Source: Luzula sylvatica
Lineage: Eukaryota > Streptophyta > Magnoliopsida > Poales > Juncaceae
Length of the DNA stretch: 64,000 nucleotides
Assembly (NCBI GenBank): GCA_946800325.1
Contig: OX326956.1
Coordinates: forward strand, 15,355,167 to 15,419,166
Direction: 5' to 3'
The notes under the pieces are model-generated. The model worked only from the letters and a program-made list of their open reading frames with translations. It searched no databases and was not told the origin of the DNA. The stretch's first letter is position 1. Every line of letters begins with the position of its first letter. Shown here in pieces: positions 33,018-43,450 of the stretch. The translations under genes were made by a program, and so were the position numbers.

Positions 33018-33155
33018 AAAAGTCGGTCTAGGCGGCCGCCTAGGCACTAGGCGCCGACCAAACGCCCAGGTTTAGTCTAGTCGTTTTTGTCTAGGCGGAA
33101 TTCCGCTTAGGCCCGCCTAGATACCGCCTAGGGCCGAATAATTCCGCCTAGGTTT
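33018..33155. repeat. GC-rich CCTAGGCGG palindromic repeat
   Basis: TCTAGGCGGCCGCCTAGGC, GGCGGAATTCCGC and AGGCCCGCCTAG form overlapping short inverted repeats. The CTAGGCGG motif occurs at least six times. The border phrase GTTCTAAAAGTCGGTCTAGG resembles a dispersed plant repeat I have seen only by pattern. No class assigned. Confidence 0.6.
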
Positions 33156-33224
33156 ATCATACTATTTAATTAACATATTAGCTTTGAATAAATAATTAAC
33201 ATACTAATCAATTGATATAATCTT

Positions 33225-33475
33225 TACCGACGGGCTCTTCTGCGACGGACCGTCGGTAATGGCGCTATCTGCTACGGGCCGTCGGTGATGGCATCTTCTG
33301 CGACGGGCCGTCGGTAATACTGGAGCTGTCTCGGGAAGTGGAACGCTCGACTTTTCAAAAGTCGACTTGTTTAACAGGTTAATTAGGAATCAACAAGGTC
33401 TCGACTTTTGAAAATTCGACAGTTTTCCATGCTCTCGACTTTTCGGGTATTCCGGGTATTCAAAAGTCGAGAGTG
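33225..33475. repeat. CACTA-like subterminal repeats
   Basis: Three ~37-bp units contain CGACGGGCCGTCGGTAAT or close variants (33230-33315), the TACCGACGG-type motif common inside CACTA elements. They are followed by CTCGACTTTT-CAAAAGTCGA inverted motifs, five occurrences between 33345 and 33471. The CACTA terminus itself is not seen, so this is a fragment. Confidence 0.5.
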
Positions 33476-33998
33476 TTAGAATCCAAATTACCAAACTAGG
33501 TTGGCTATTTCGGGTATTTCAAACTTAATCGTGTCTACTGTTCAAAATTTCCCTAAAATTTAAAAGCAAAAAAATAAAAATAATATACAAAATAATTTAA
33601 CGTGCTATTATTTTCAGATTTTTTTTTTTCTTTTCAAAATTTCATCTCGTCAAAAATTATTTTTTCATTAATCATTATTATAATTTTATCTTGAAAATTA
33701 TAATTATTAGTTTATGAATTAAGATTGAAAATGCAAATAAACCAAAAAAAAAATCTTAAAATTACAAATAACCAAAAAATAAATAGCGGTGTCTTGAACT
33801 AATTACCTACAAAATCATAATTAAGTTATCTACCAATTGTGCTGCATCATATTTATAATTTAAATCAAAACATAATATACATACTAAACATTAAAATGGT
33901 GTACCAATCCGTGAGCTTGCCGAGCTTGTTCCGGGGCCGACCATAGACACAACGATACAATTTTTTCAAGTATCGGCGCGACATAGCCAATAATAACT
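33476..33998. other. AT-rich intergenic sequence
   Basis: No gene seen. It ends with CAATAATAACT (33988-33998), the left target duplication of the next element. Confidence 0.45.
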
Positions 33999-35883
33999 AT
34001 TTTTTTGACATGTAGCCTTGTCAAAACCCCAATTTGTAAGAAGATCCAGAATTTTGACTAATTTGCAAAACTAGCTCTTCACCCAGGTGCCTGGCAAAAG
34101 AGAAAACACTTTTGCCAGACTCTCCAGCGAAAAAACACAAATCCTAATTTTGGTCTTAATTTGAGGATTAAGCAATTTTAATCTCTTTCGCCAGAGAGTC
34201 TGGCAATAGAGTGCATAAATTGGTCTGGCGAAAGAGATGCTGTTCAGTTTTTTTGTTTTTGTTTTGTTTTTGTTCAATTTGAATGATATATTTGGTAAAT
34301 TTAGAGTTGGAATTGGAAAATATTTAGAACACAAATGTTTTAGAACTTTTGAAGATCTGTAATTTAGATGATTTTGTTTTATTTTTCTGCGATCATTTGC
34401 TCACTCAAATTCGTTGACAATATTACAAGTTTACTTGAATTCATTTTAATCACAAGTATCACAAATATCCAAAACATATAAAAAAAAAACAAATATTCCA
34501 AACACAAATATCATATCCAAAACACACAAAAACATAATATCACCCTCTGCCACGCCCGCGACCACCTGCACCACGTCGTGGAATGGCACGACGTGCATGT
34601 CCACGACCCCGCTAGGTAATATGCGTGAGATCACCATCGTCGTCTCCGTCACTATCTGAGTCCGACGGAGTGGGGACGTGGTCATCGACGTGTGGTAGGT
34701 CGTTGAGGACTTCCGTACCCTGCATGCAAGACGAGACCAAAATCTTCAAAGCCATCCTCATTCATTTCTTCATGCCGGGAGAGATATCTGACCCCGCCGC
34801 ATCGCGTATCTTTTGCATGACCCCCCGACCCTTACGCACAACGTCGGACATATGGTTGTCCAATATTTTTAAATTTAATTTTCGTTCGAACAAAACAATT
34901 TATAATAAAAACATGAACGTACGGCAGCGACGACACTAAGCTCTCTAGGTCTGTACCGAACAGAAAGATGTTGCTCCTGCTGGACAAAAAACTGCACTCG
35001 TGGACGACAGTTCGCCGAAAATCATGCCATATAATCTCGATGCATGCCGATGTCGTACGACTCATCAGGGACACCGGGATCCTGCATAGCTTGCATTCCT
35101 CCCTTGGATGTAAATCGCCCTATAAGTCGACCAAGCCTTGCCCCGATTGTTGATGATCGTATGCAGATTCACCTTGGGGGTACAAGGGGGCGGAGGTATG
35201 TCTTGAGAGAGAGAGAGCAATGAATATATTTTCTAAAAACCATTTTTTAAGATACTAAATATATTTTCTGAAATTGACCTATTATTAACCTAAATTTGTT
35301 ACCGCAATTAAAACCTAAATTAAAACTTAAATATTAGTCTATTTTTAACTGAAAAATTAACCAAATTTTTTTAATCGGTTTGCAAAATTAATCGAAAATG
35401 AAAAACCTAAATTTGGTATAGAGCAGAATAACGTACCAAACTATGAATAAACTTCTTCAAATCTTAGAAGAAATTTGGTTTGTAGATTTCTTGAACAAAA
35501 ACTCGAATCGGTTTGGAGAAGAAGAAACTCGGTTTGGAGAAGAAGAAAAGAATGAAAGAAAGAAGAGGAAGAAGAAAAGAAGAAAGAAGAAGAGAGAGCC
35601 CACTTGCGGAAGTAATTGCATTTTCTTTCGCCAGACCCTTTGGCGAAAGACACACAAATATGAAAAGACGCGTCCACATGCACACCAAGTCTTCTCGGGA
35701 CTCACAGACGTTGCATTCTTTCGCCAGATGCTCTGGCGAAAGAGGTTAACACTGCTTAATCCTCAGATTAAGACCATAATTAGGATTTTTGTTCTGGCGA
35801 AAGAGCTGATTTTGCAAATTAGGCAACAGTATAGCTCTTCTTACAAATTGAGATTTTGACAAGACTACATGTAAAAAAAAAAT
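33999..35883 (-). mobile_element. Mutator-like element with long TIRs and possible captured coding fragment, 1885 bp
   Basis: The ends are inverted over about 200 bp. Left ATTTTTTTGACATGTAG and minus-strand right ATTTTTTTTTTACATGTAG continue as CTTGTCAAAA, CAATTTGTAAGAAGA, CTAATTTGCAAAA and then repeated CTCTTTCGCCAGA/TCTGGCGAAAGAG motifs. The flanks CAATAATAACT and CAATAACAACT (35884-35894) form a 9-11-bp duplication with one mismatch. The GC-richer core at about 34540-35160 reads on the minus strand as protein-like segments: an acidic PTPSDSDSDGDDDG stretch, then, past a stop, a basic RGRG-rich tail. Internal stops show it is decayed. Plant mobile domain (MAIN-like) origin is a guess. Confidence 0.75.
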
Positions 35884-35894
35884 CAATAACAACT

Positions 35895-36108
35895 CTAGAG
35901 TTTGATGACATGACATAATTTTTAAAATTTAATTTTACATGTTAATTTATGTTTTGACACCATAATTTATGATTTAACTATATTAATTTATGATTTAATA
36001 TTTCATTAAAATATCAAATCATAAATTAATGTGTTAAAAATTAAAGTGTTAAATCATATCCGTATCATCAAGAATTGCGAAGGAGAATACCAGAAGAAAT
36101 CCAACCTT
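35895..36108. mobile_element. Relative of the 19647-19884 MITE, left end incomplete
   Basis: GAGTTTGATGACATGA on the left and CAATTCTTGATGATACGG on the minus strand of the right enclose AT-rich arms with TTAATTTATGATTT in both orientations. The outer right end (GGTTGGATTTCTTC on the minus strand) matches the GTTGGACATATCTC end of the other copy. The left outer end is replaced by the Mutator-like element ending at 35883. Confidence 0.6.
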
Positions 36109-37636
36109 TTCCATAACTTTAAAGAAACCCAAACATAAAGATGACGAGTCTTTTCTTGCCCGAGATGGATTAGTCACGGGGAATTGAGTGCATTACGCAA
36201 TATCATGATTCATGCTGATATTCAAGAGACATCATTATCTCCAAATCGATTACTACCACATACGGCTCGAATATAAATCTGAAAATCATGCGTGATTCCA
36301 GCAATGAATTTCTCCTAAATGATAACAAGAAATCACAACAATACAAGCTTTTAAAAAAAAAAAAAAAAATACAATAATAATAATATTAAATTTTCTTCAT
36401 TGAAATTGTTTTTATTCTACTTCTAAAATTCTTCTAATATTGGATTGGAAAATATGTGCTTTGATTTTATTGAAGAAAACCATCATATTCTTTCTCTGCT
36501 ACACCATCGTGTTAAATAATTAAAAATAAATACCTCAGCATGCCTGCGAAACTATGAGTGGAATGGTGTTAAATCAAATTAGAAAGATAATTCTAGTAAC
36601 ACAAAAAAGTTGAAATTACTTTAGTTTTTCACCTTGTAGTTTAGTATTAATCCAGCAAGGCGTGTGTATCATTGCTATATTTAGCCTTTAGGTAGCAATA
36701 AAATATACATACAGTTATGATTAGCAATATAATATACAAAAGTAAGTAACTATAACAAAAGAGAAAAAATGTAGTTGATCAAAATAGGGAGGAAAAATAT
36801 CCGCATGGATTGACGTTTGTCTACGCAAGATTTTATATGGTGAAAAAAAAATATCTTTTGTATCCTTAGTCATGTATTATCTTAATCAAAAAATTTATAG
36901 TTTTACTTTCGTTTTATATTTGACCTAAATAGATTGTAAGTTCTAATTTTGCTCATACTTTTATTTCTTTAATGCAGAAACTAATTGCCCTATAGAATGG
37001 CCACAAAAAATCTGGATAAATTGCAGATTTGGCGGTGTGTTTGTATAGAAGGGTCTAAAGTATAGTCGATCTAAAATTACGAGACAAGAGCATGTGGTTG
37101 TTGAGTAACGAGACTATAATACCTTTTGCAATAAATAATGCATATTCGATTAAGAAATCACCTTGTTTAATATCTTAACAAATATGGAAAATATTTGGTT
37201 GTTTCTTTAACATTTTTCCACATTAAAAAGCTCTTTGGTTGGTCGCATTTCCACATCCTAATCACTGGAAGAATCTTTTTTATATTGTTGGATTAAAATA
37301 AAGTAGTACTACTATAACTAAAAGTAAAGTCTGAATTTCTCATTTTCTTAATTGTTTTTTTTGTAATGTTCATCAATATTAAGTTTTTCTTTTTGCCATT
37401 TTTAATGCGTTTGTCTAATGCAATTTTTTGTATCCTTCCAAGGATCAGATTCACCAAAGAATGGGCCGAATTTTAAATTAGGGTGAACGATAGTTTTCTT
37501 GGGTTTTTAAAACTCAATATATTCACTTGATTTTTAGTGCAAGGCAAAATCGGGCCCATTTGCTAGGGGCACAAAAACGGGCCCAGCTAAGCCAGTATTC
37601 AAATTGTGACATCGTTTTTGGTTTTCCTTTAGTTTA
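36109..37636. other. Intergenic sequence
   Basis: No gene seen. GGGCCCATTTGCTAGGGGCA and ACGGGCCC at 37553-37587 bound a short stretch that may be a repeat end. Confidence 0.4.
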
Positions 37637-37644
37637 CGCATAGT

Positions 37645-37780
37645 CTATGTTGTACGGATACTTCAAAAAACTGAGTTTACCTGTATCGTCGTATCTGTAT
37701 CATATCCTAAATAATATGTTAAATTGCCGTATCGCCGTATCCGATATACGTTGCCGTATCGTCGTATCGGTGCAACACAA
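37645..37780. mobile_element. hAT-like MITE, CTATGTTG family, short copy (136 bp)
   Basis: Flanked by CGCATAGT (37637-37644) and CGCGTAGT (37781-37788), an 8-bp duplication with one mismatch. The left CTATGTTGTACGGATAC and minus-strand right TTGTGTTGCACCGATAC are the inverted ends. The interior carries GTATCGTCGTATC and GCCGTATCGCCGTATCC motifs. Confidence 0.8.
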
Positions 37781-37788
37781 CGCGTAGT

Positions 37789-38813
37789 CGATTGGTTGAG
37801 TGAAGGGGACCAAAAATATATCCTGACTGCCAAAAGTTCGTAGAATTATTCCGCCCCCGTCTTATCTTATGGCAGGGACGCAGGCCCGGTCCTGAACTTT
37901 GGCCGAGTTGGCCGGCGTCACAAGCCTCCACATCTCAGAGGCCTCCAGGCTCCAAGTAACCAAGTGAATGAGATTTTAACTTAAGGCAATATTTGAGTCT
38001 GGTGCTTCAGATTATATGGGCTCCAATACTTCATATATGGGCTATGTCAGGCACCAATTCTTGTTTGAATTACGTTGAAGAATCCGGTTATATAGAGAAA
38101 TATGTAAGGCTTGAGTGTTTCTCAAAACAAGGTGGGACTATTGTGTTATAATCTTACTCTCCTCCGGATTACACTCCAAAGAACTATCTCAACAGCCAAA
38201 AAAAAAAAACAAATATGTTTTGTGCCACATTTTGTGTACAATCTTTTTATAACGAATCAATCCAACAAATAACAAATTTATTATTTTTATACTAGAATGA
38301 ATATATTTTTATAATGAGTAATTTTTATATTACACATCACTCATAATATTATGAATTTTTTTTATTTTAATACATATATATGTATTAAGTATAATGTATT
38401 GTATTCTAATAATTTTGAGAATTGATGTCTTTCGTATCAGTATCGTATAGGACTTTATGAGACCAACATATATTTCACCTATATCTAGATTTTGTGCAGA
38501 TATTGTTTACAAGGAAATATGATTCATTTAAAAAATACACAACTTCATATGTTTTTTAGCCTGACTAATATCCTTTATTGTATCGCAACATGAAAAGAAT
38601 TTTAATAAGTTAATAACACAAAAATATAACATGGCTATATCGGTGGTCGGGTCATGTTCTTCAAGTAAACCAGGTCATGCAAAGACTTCTTTATCAGTGT
38701 CCTCTTTTCATTTTTTTCTAGCATTTCTTCGTTAGCGTCTTTTTTTCTAACATATTAATCACTAAATAATGATGATGTGAAATTTTAACTTAAAATTGAA
38801 AATCAAATTTTTA
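37789..38813. other. Intergenic sequence
   Basis: A GC-rich stretch at 37850-37960 (GGACGCAGGCCCGGTCCTG and CTCAGAGGCCTCCAGGCTCC) looks like a dispersed-repeat terminus. No gene. Confidence 0.4.
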
Positions 38814-38821
38814 ATGATAAT

Positions 38822-39363
38822 CTATGTTGCACGGATACGGGTACGGGTATCGTATCCGATACGATACGGATACGGCGATACGGCAATTTTTAAAAAATCA
38901 CGGATACGGATACGGCTATATAGTTATTATTTTAATATATTTATATTATATATAATAAATAAATAAATAATAAATTAAATATCATGACAATAAAAAAAAT
39001 CAACATAACAATACAAGTATCATAAAATTATCTTAAATTATTTTAGAAGTATCCTAAAACTAGTTTTAGAAGTATCCTAGAAGTATCCTCGAAGTATCAT
39101 ATACAAATTATTTAAAAATATTATGGGCCAAAACATATATTGGGCCGAAGTATCCTAAATGGAGTATCCCAGCCGTATCCTAAACGTATCCCAGCCGTAT
39201 CCTGCCGTATCCCCGCCGTATCCGAAAAAAAATAATATTAAAAAATTCGGATACTCCACGTGGCGTATCCGATACGTATCGCAGCCGTATCGCACCCGTA
39301 TCCGTATCGGATACCCGTATCCTCAGGATACTTCGGCGTTTTTGGAGTATCCGCGTAACATAG
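38822..39363. mobile_element. hAT-like MITE, CTATGTTG family, long copy (542 bp)
   Basis: Perfect 8-bp duplication ATGATAAT at 38814-38821 and 39364-39371. The inverted ends CTATGTTGCACGGATAC and CTATGTTACGCGGATAC match at 15 of 17 positions. Subterminal regions are built of GTATCCGATACG/CCGTATCC repeats on both sides of an AT-rich core. An 8-bp duplication fits hAT. No coding capacity. Confidence 0.9.
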
Positions 39364-39371
39364 ATGATAAT

Positions 39372-40117
39372 GTGTTGCATGTTTTAACAATTTTCGCCAC
39401 AGGACTCCGAAAATGCAGGGGCGGGCCTGCAGGGGCGGAATCATACACAAAAATTGGGGGAGTCAAGAATTTTTTTATTTTTTTATTTAATATTTATTAA
39501 AATTATAATTTTACATTTAAAATGTAAAATTTTAATTTTTGAACTAAATCCCTAATTTTATCAATTAGATTTATTTTTCTTATTTCTAGATTTTGCAAGT
39601 TTAAGATAAATTTTACATAATTAGTTACTAACCTTGAAAATTTTACGAAACTTCAAGGAAAAACTTGCTTGCTCTAGCATGATTTTATTTTGTTTGTAGT
39701 TTGAAAAAGAATTTGGATTTGGATTATTTTGATAACAATTGATTGGGTTCAACGGAAAAAAACAGGGCGAATTTTGAGAATAAGTATGTACGAATGATAG
39801 GAGTATCATATTCTGATAAAAATTATGCGATTTTTTGTTGGATGAAAATTGGGTCTGGCCCGTTTACATTGGCAAGAAATTGTATTCTTCATATTCTAGA
39901 ATATTTAAAATACAATAACACTTTATAAAGGAGGCCGAATAATAATTTGTAATGGCATATTATAAAAATTTAGAATTTATGGGAGGAGTCAAGGTTTTCC
40001 TTGGCCCCATTTAGTTAGGGATATCAATGGTGTGGTTATTGGTTATTGTTCGAACCGAACCGAACCGTATTCGAAAAAATATTTGGATTTGGAAAGAATA
40101 TTCGAATCCGAGTGGAT
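39372..40117. other. Spacer between the hAT-like MITE and the satellite array
   Basis: Contains a GGGGG-AGTCAAG phrase at 39456-39466 and GGGAGGAGTCAAGG at 39979-39993, perhaps the two sides of one old repeat. GTTCGAACCGAACCGAACCG lies at 40048-40067, just before the array. No gene. Confidence 0.45.
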
Positions 40118-43100
40118 CCGGGTATGAAATTTCATTTTGGAGTTTTTTTTAGGAAAACTTGAAAATTAATTATTGTGTTCTTTTTAGACATGAATTTTGA
40201 AATTGATTAGAAAATTATGGTAATTGATATTTTTGAAGGTATTAGAATTTACTTTTGACATTCTTTTTACCTTTTTAAAAAAAAAAAAAAATAGAAATTC
40301 GCATGCGTTCGTCTTAGATTTTTGAGTTTTTTAGATAAAAATGAAAATTAAGTATTTCATTCATTTTAGACATCAATTTTCACATTTATTAAAAAAATAT
40401 GATAATTGATATTTTTGAAGGCGGACTTCACTTTTTATATTTGTTTTCAAATTGATTGAACAAGAAAAATATAAATTCGCATGTGTTAGTATTTCATTTT
40501 GATGTTTTTTGAGGAAAACATGAAAATTAAGTATTTTTGTTAATTTTAGACATTAATTTTGGAATTTATTAGAAAAATATGATAATTGATATTTTTGAAG
40601 TTGTTAGACTTCACTTTTCGACATTATTTTCACCTTTGTTAAACAAAATAATAGAAATTCTCTTGTGTTAGTCTTAGATTTTTGAGTTGTTTGAGTAAAC
40701 ACATGAAAACTGAGTATTTTGTTCTTTTAGACATTAATTTGAAAAAAATGATAATTAATATTTTTTATGGTGTTAGAATTCATTTTTTGCATTTTTTTAA
40801 GCATATTTGAGCAAAAAAAATAGAAATTCGAATGTGGTAGTCTTTCATTTTAGAGTTTTTTTTGAGAAAAACATGAAAATTAAGTATTTTGTTCATTTTA
40901 GACATGAATTTTGGAATTTACAAGAAAGTATGATACATGATATCTTTGAAGGCCTTCACTTTTGGCATTCTTTTCACCTTTTTAAACAAAAGGAATAGAA
41001 ATTCGCATGTATTAGTCTTAGATATTTGAGTTTTTTGAGTAAAACATGAAAATTAAGTATTTTGTTCATTTTAGACGTCAATTTTGACATTTATTAGAAA
41101 AATACGATAAATAATATCTTTGAAGGTGTTAGACTTCAATTTTTGCATTTTTTTCATATTGATTACAAAAAAAAGTAGAAATTCGCATGTGTTTGTCTTT
41201 CATCTTGGAGTTTTTTTTGAGGAAAACATGAAAATTAAGTATTTTGTTCGTTTTAGACATGAATTTTGAAAATTATTGGAAAAAGTTAAAATTTATATTT
41301 TTGAAGGTGTTAGAGTTCACTTTTGGCATTCTTTTCACCTTTTTTAAACAAAAAGGAATAGAAATTCACATGTGTTAGTCTTATATTTTTTAGTTTTTTT
41401 GAGCAAAACATGAAAATTAAGTATTTTGTTCATTTTAGACATGAATTTTGACATTTTTTAGAAAACTACGATAATTAATTTTTTTGAAGTTGTTAGACTT
41501 TCACTTTTTTTCATTTTTTTTTTAAAAATTGATTGAAAAAAAATAGAAATTCTCATGTGTGAGTTTTTTTAGAAAACTACGATAATTGAGTTTTTTTTGA
41601 GGAAAACAGGAAAATTAAGTATTTTGTTCGTTTTAGACATTTTTTTTGAAATTTATTAGAAAAACTTGATAATTTATATTTTTGAAGGTGTTAGATTTCA
41701 CTTTTTGTATTTTTTTTTTCAAATTGATTGAACAAAAAAAATAGAAATTCGCATGTGTTAGTCTGTCAATTTGGAGTTTTTTTGAGGAAAATATGAAAAT
41801 CAAGTATTTTGGTCATTATAGACATGAATTTTGGAATTTATTCGAAAAATATGATAATTGATATTTTATGGTGTTAGACTTCACTTTTGGCACTCGTTTC
41901 ACCTTTTTTAAACTAAAAATAGAAATTCGCATGTGTTTGTCTTAGATTTTTTGCGTTTTGGAGTAAAACATGAAAATTAATTATTTTGTTCATTTTAGAC
42001 ATCAATTTTGACATTTATTAAAAAAATATGATAATTGATATTTTTGAAGGTGTTAGACTTCACTCTTTGCATTATTTCAAATTGTTCGAACAAAAAAAAT
42101 ATAAATTCGCATGTGTTAGTCTTTCATTTTGGAGTTTTTTTAAAGAAAACACGAAAATTAAGTATTTTGTTTGTTTCAGACATCAATTTTGACATTTATT
42201 AGAAAAATATGATAATTGATATTTTTGAAGGCGTTAGACTTAACTTTTTGCATTTTTTCAAATTGTTCGATAAAAAAAAATATAAATTCGCATGTGTTAG
42301 TCTTTCATTTTGGATTTTTTTTTTCACGAAAATATGAATATTAAGTATTTTTCACTTTAGACTTAAATTTTGGAATTTATTAGAAAAATAGTATAATTGA
42401 TATTTTTGAAGGTAGGACTTCACTTTTGGCATTCTTATCATATTTGTTTACAAAAATAATATAAATTCGCATGTGTTAGTCTTAGATTTTTGAGGTTTTT
42501 GAGTAAAACATGAAAATTAAGTATTTTGTTCATTTTAGAAATGAATTTTAACATTTATTACAAAATATGATAATTGATATTTTTTAAGGTGTTATACTTC
42601 ACTTCTGGCATTCTTTTTAACTTTTTTTTTTTTGCAAAAAGAATAGAAATTCGCATGTCTTAGTCTTCGATTTTGGAGTTTTCTGAGGAATAAATGAAAA
42701 TTAAGTATTTTGTTCATTTTAGATATCAATTTTTTTGAGTAAATTCGGAGAGGGCTCAAAGTCCCCCTTCCGAACACAATCTCCTTTTTTATTTTTTGTT
42801 TTTTTTATTACAAACCCGTAGGCCACATACTCTATTCACTCATTTAACATTTAATCTATAATCCAGTGTCCCCGTCGGGAATCGAACCCCACACCTCTCG
42901 CTCCCTAGCCAAGAGGTGTGACCAACTAGGCTAACTCTAGTTGGCAGATATCAATTTTGACATTTATTAGATAAAAATGATAGTTGATATTTTGAAGGTG
43001 TTTGACTTCACTATTTGCATTTGTTTTCAACTTTTTTTAACAATACAATATAAATTCACATGTGTTGGTCTTTCATTTGGAGTTTTTGAGGAAAACATGA

Positions 43101-43450
43101 AAATTAATTATTTTGTTAATTTTAGACATGAATTTTGGAATTTATTAGAAAAATATGATAATTGATATTTGTGATGGTGTTAGACTTCACTTTTGGCACT
43201 CTTTTCACCTTTTTTAAACAAAAAGAATAGAAATTCGCATGTGTTTGTCTTTCATTTTGGAGTTTTTTGTAAGAAAACTTGAAAATTAAGTATTTTGATC
43301 GTTTCAAACATCAATTTTGTCATTTATTAGAAAAATATGATAATTGATATTTTTGAAGGTGTTAGACTTTACTTTTTGTATTTTTTTCAAATTGATTAAA
43401 AAAAAAAAATAGAAATTCGCATTTGTTAGTGTTTCATTTTGGACTTTTTT
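40118..43450 (+). repeat. Satellite family A, about 18-19 diverged monomers of ~180 bp
   Basis: The phrase TGAAAATTAAGTATTTTGTTC recurs (up to small changes) at about 40345, 40522, 40705, 40873, 41046, 41229, 41412, 41602, 41789, 41972, 42149, 42325, 42507, 42697, 43098, 43280 and 43457. Spacing is 168-190 bp except where a SINE is inserted. Each unit also has GATATTTTTGAAGGTGTTAG, TCACTTTTGGCATTC and AGAAATTCGCATGTGTTAGT. Related to family B but with distinct sub-blocks and greater divergence. Short open frames are artefacts. Confidence 0.95.
42734..42945 (-). mobile_element. tRNA-derived SINE inserted in satellite family A
   Basis: Perfect 13-bp target duplication AGATATCAATTTT at 42721-42733 and 42946-42958. 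On the minus strand there is a consensus A box TAGCCTAGTTGG (42933-42922) and B box GGTTCGATTCC (42888-42878), about 34 bp apart. These are followed by a T/A-rich body and an A-rich 3' end at the left TSD. Removing SINE and duplication restores a normal ~176-bp monomer spacing. Confidence 0.93.

Noticed and set aside
35441..35859. 138-codon Lys/Glu-rich frame and opposing Phe/Ser-rich frames
   Set aside because: An AAGAAGAAA-type purine run inside the Mutator-like element accounts for them; no domain is visible.
40048..40067. Telomere-like or regulatory GAACCGAACCG repeat
   Set aside because: Only three short units and not the plant telomere motif; probably dispersed-repeat debris at the array edge.
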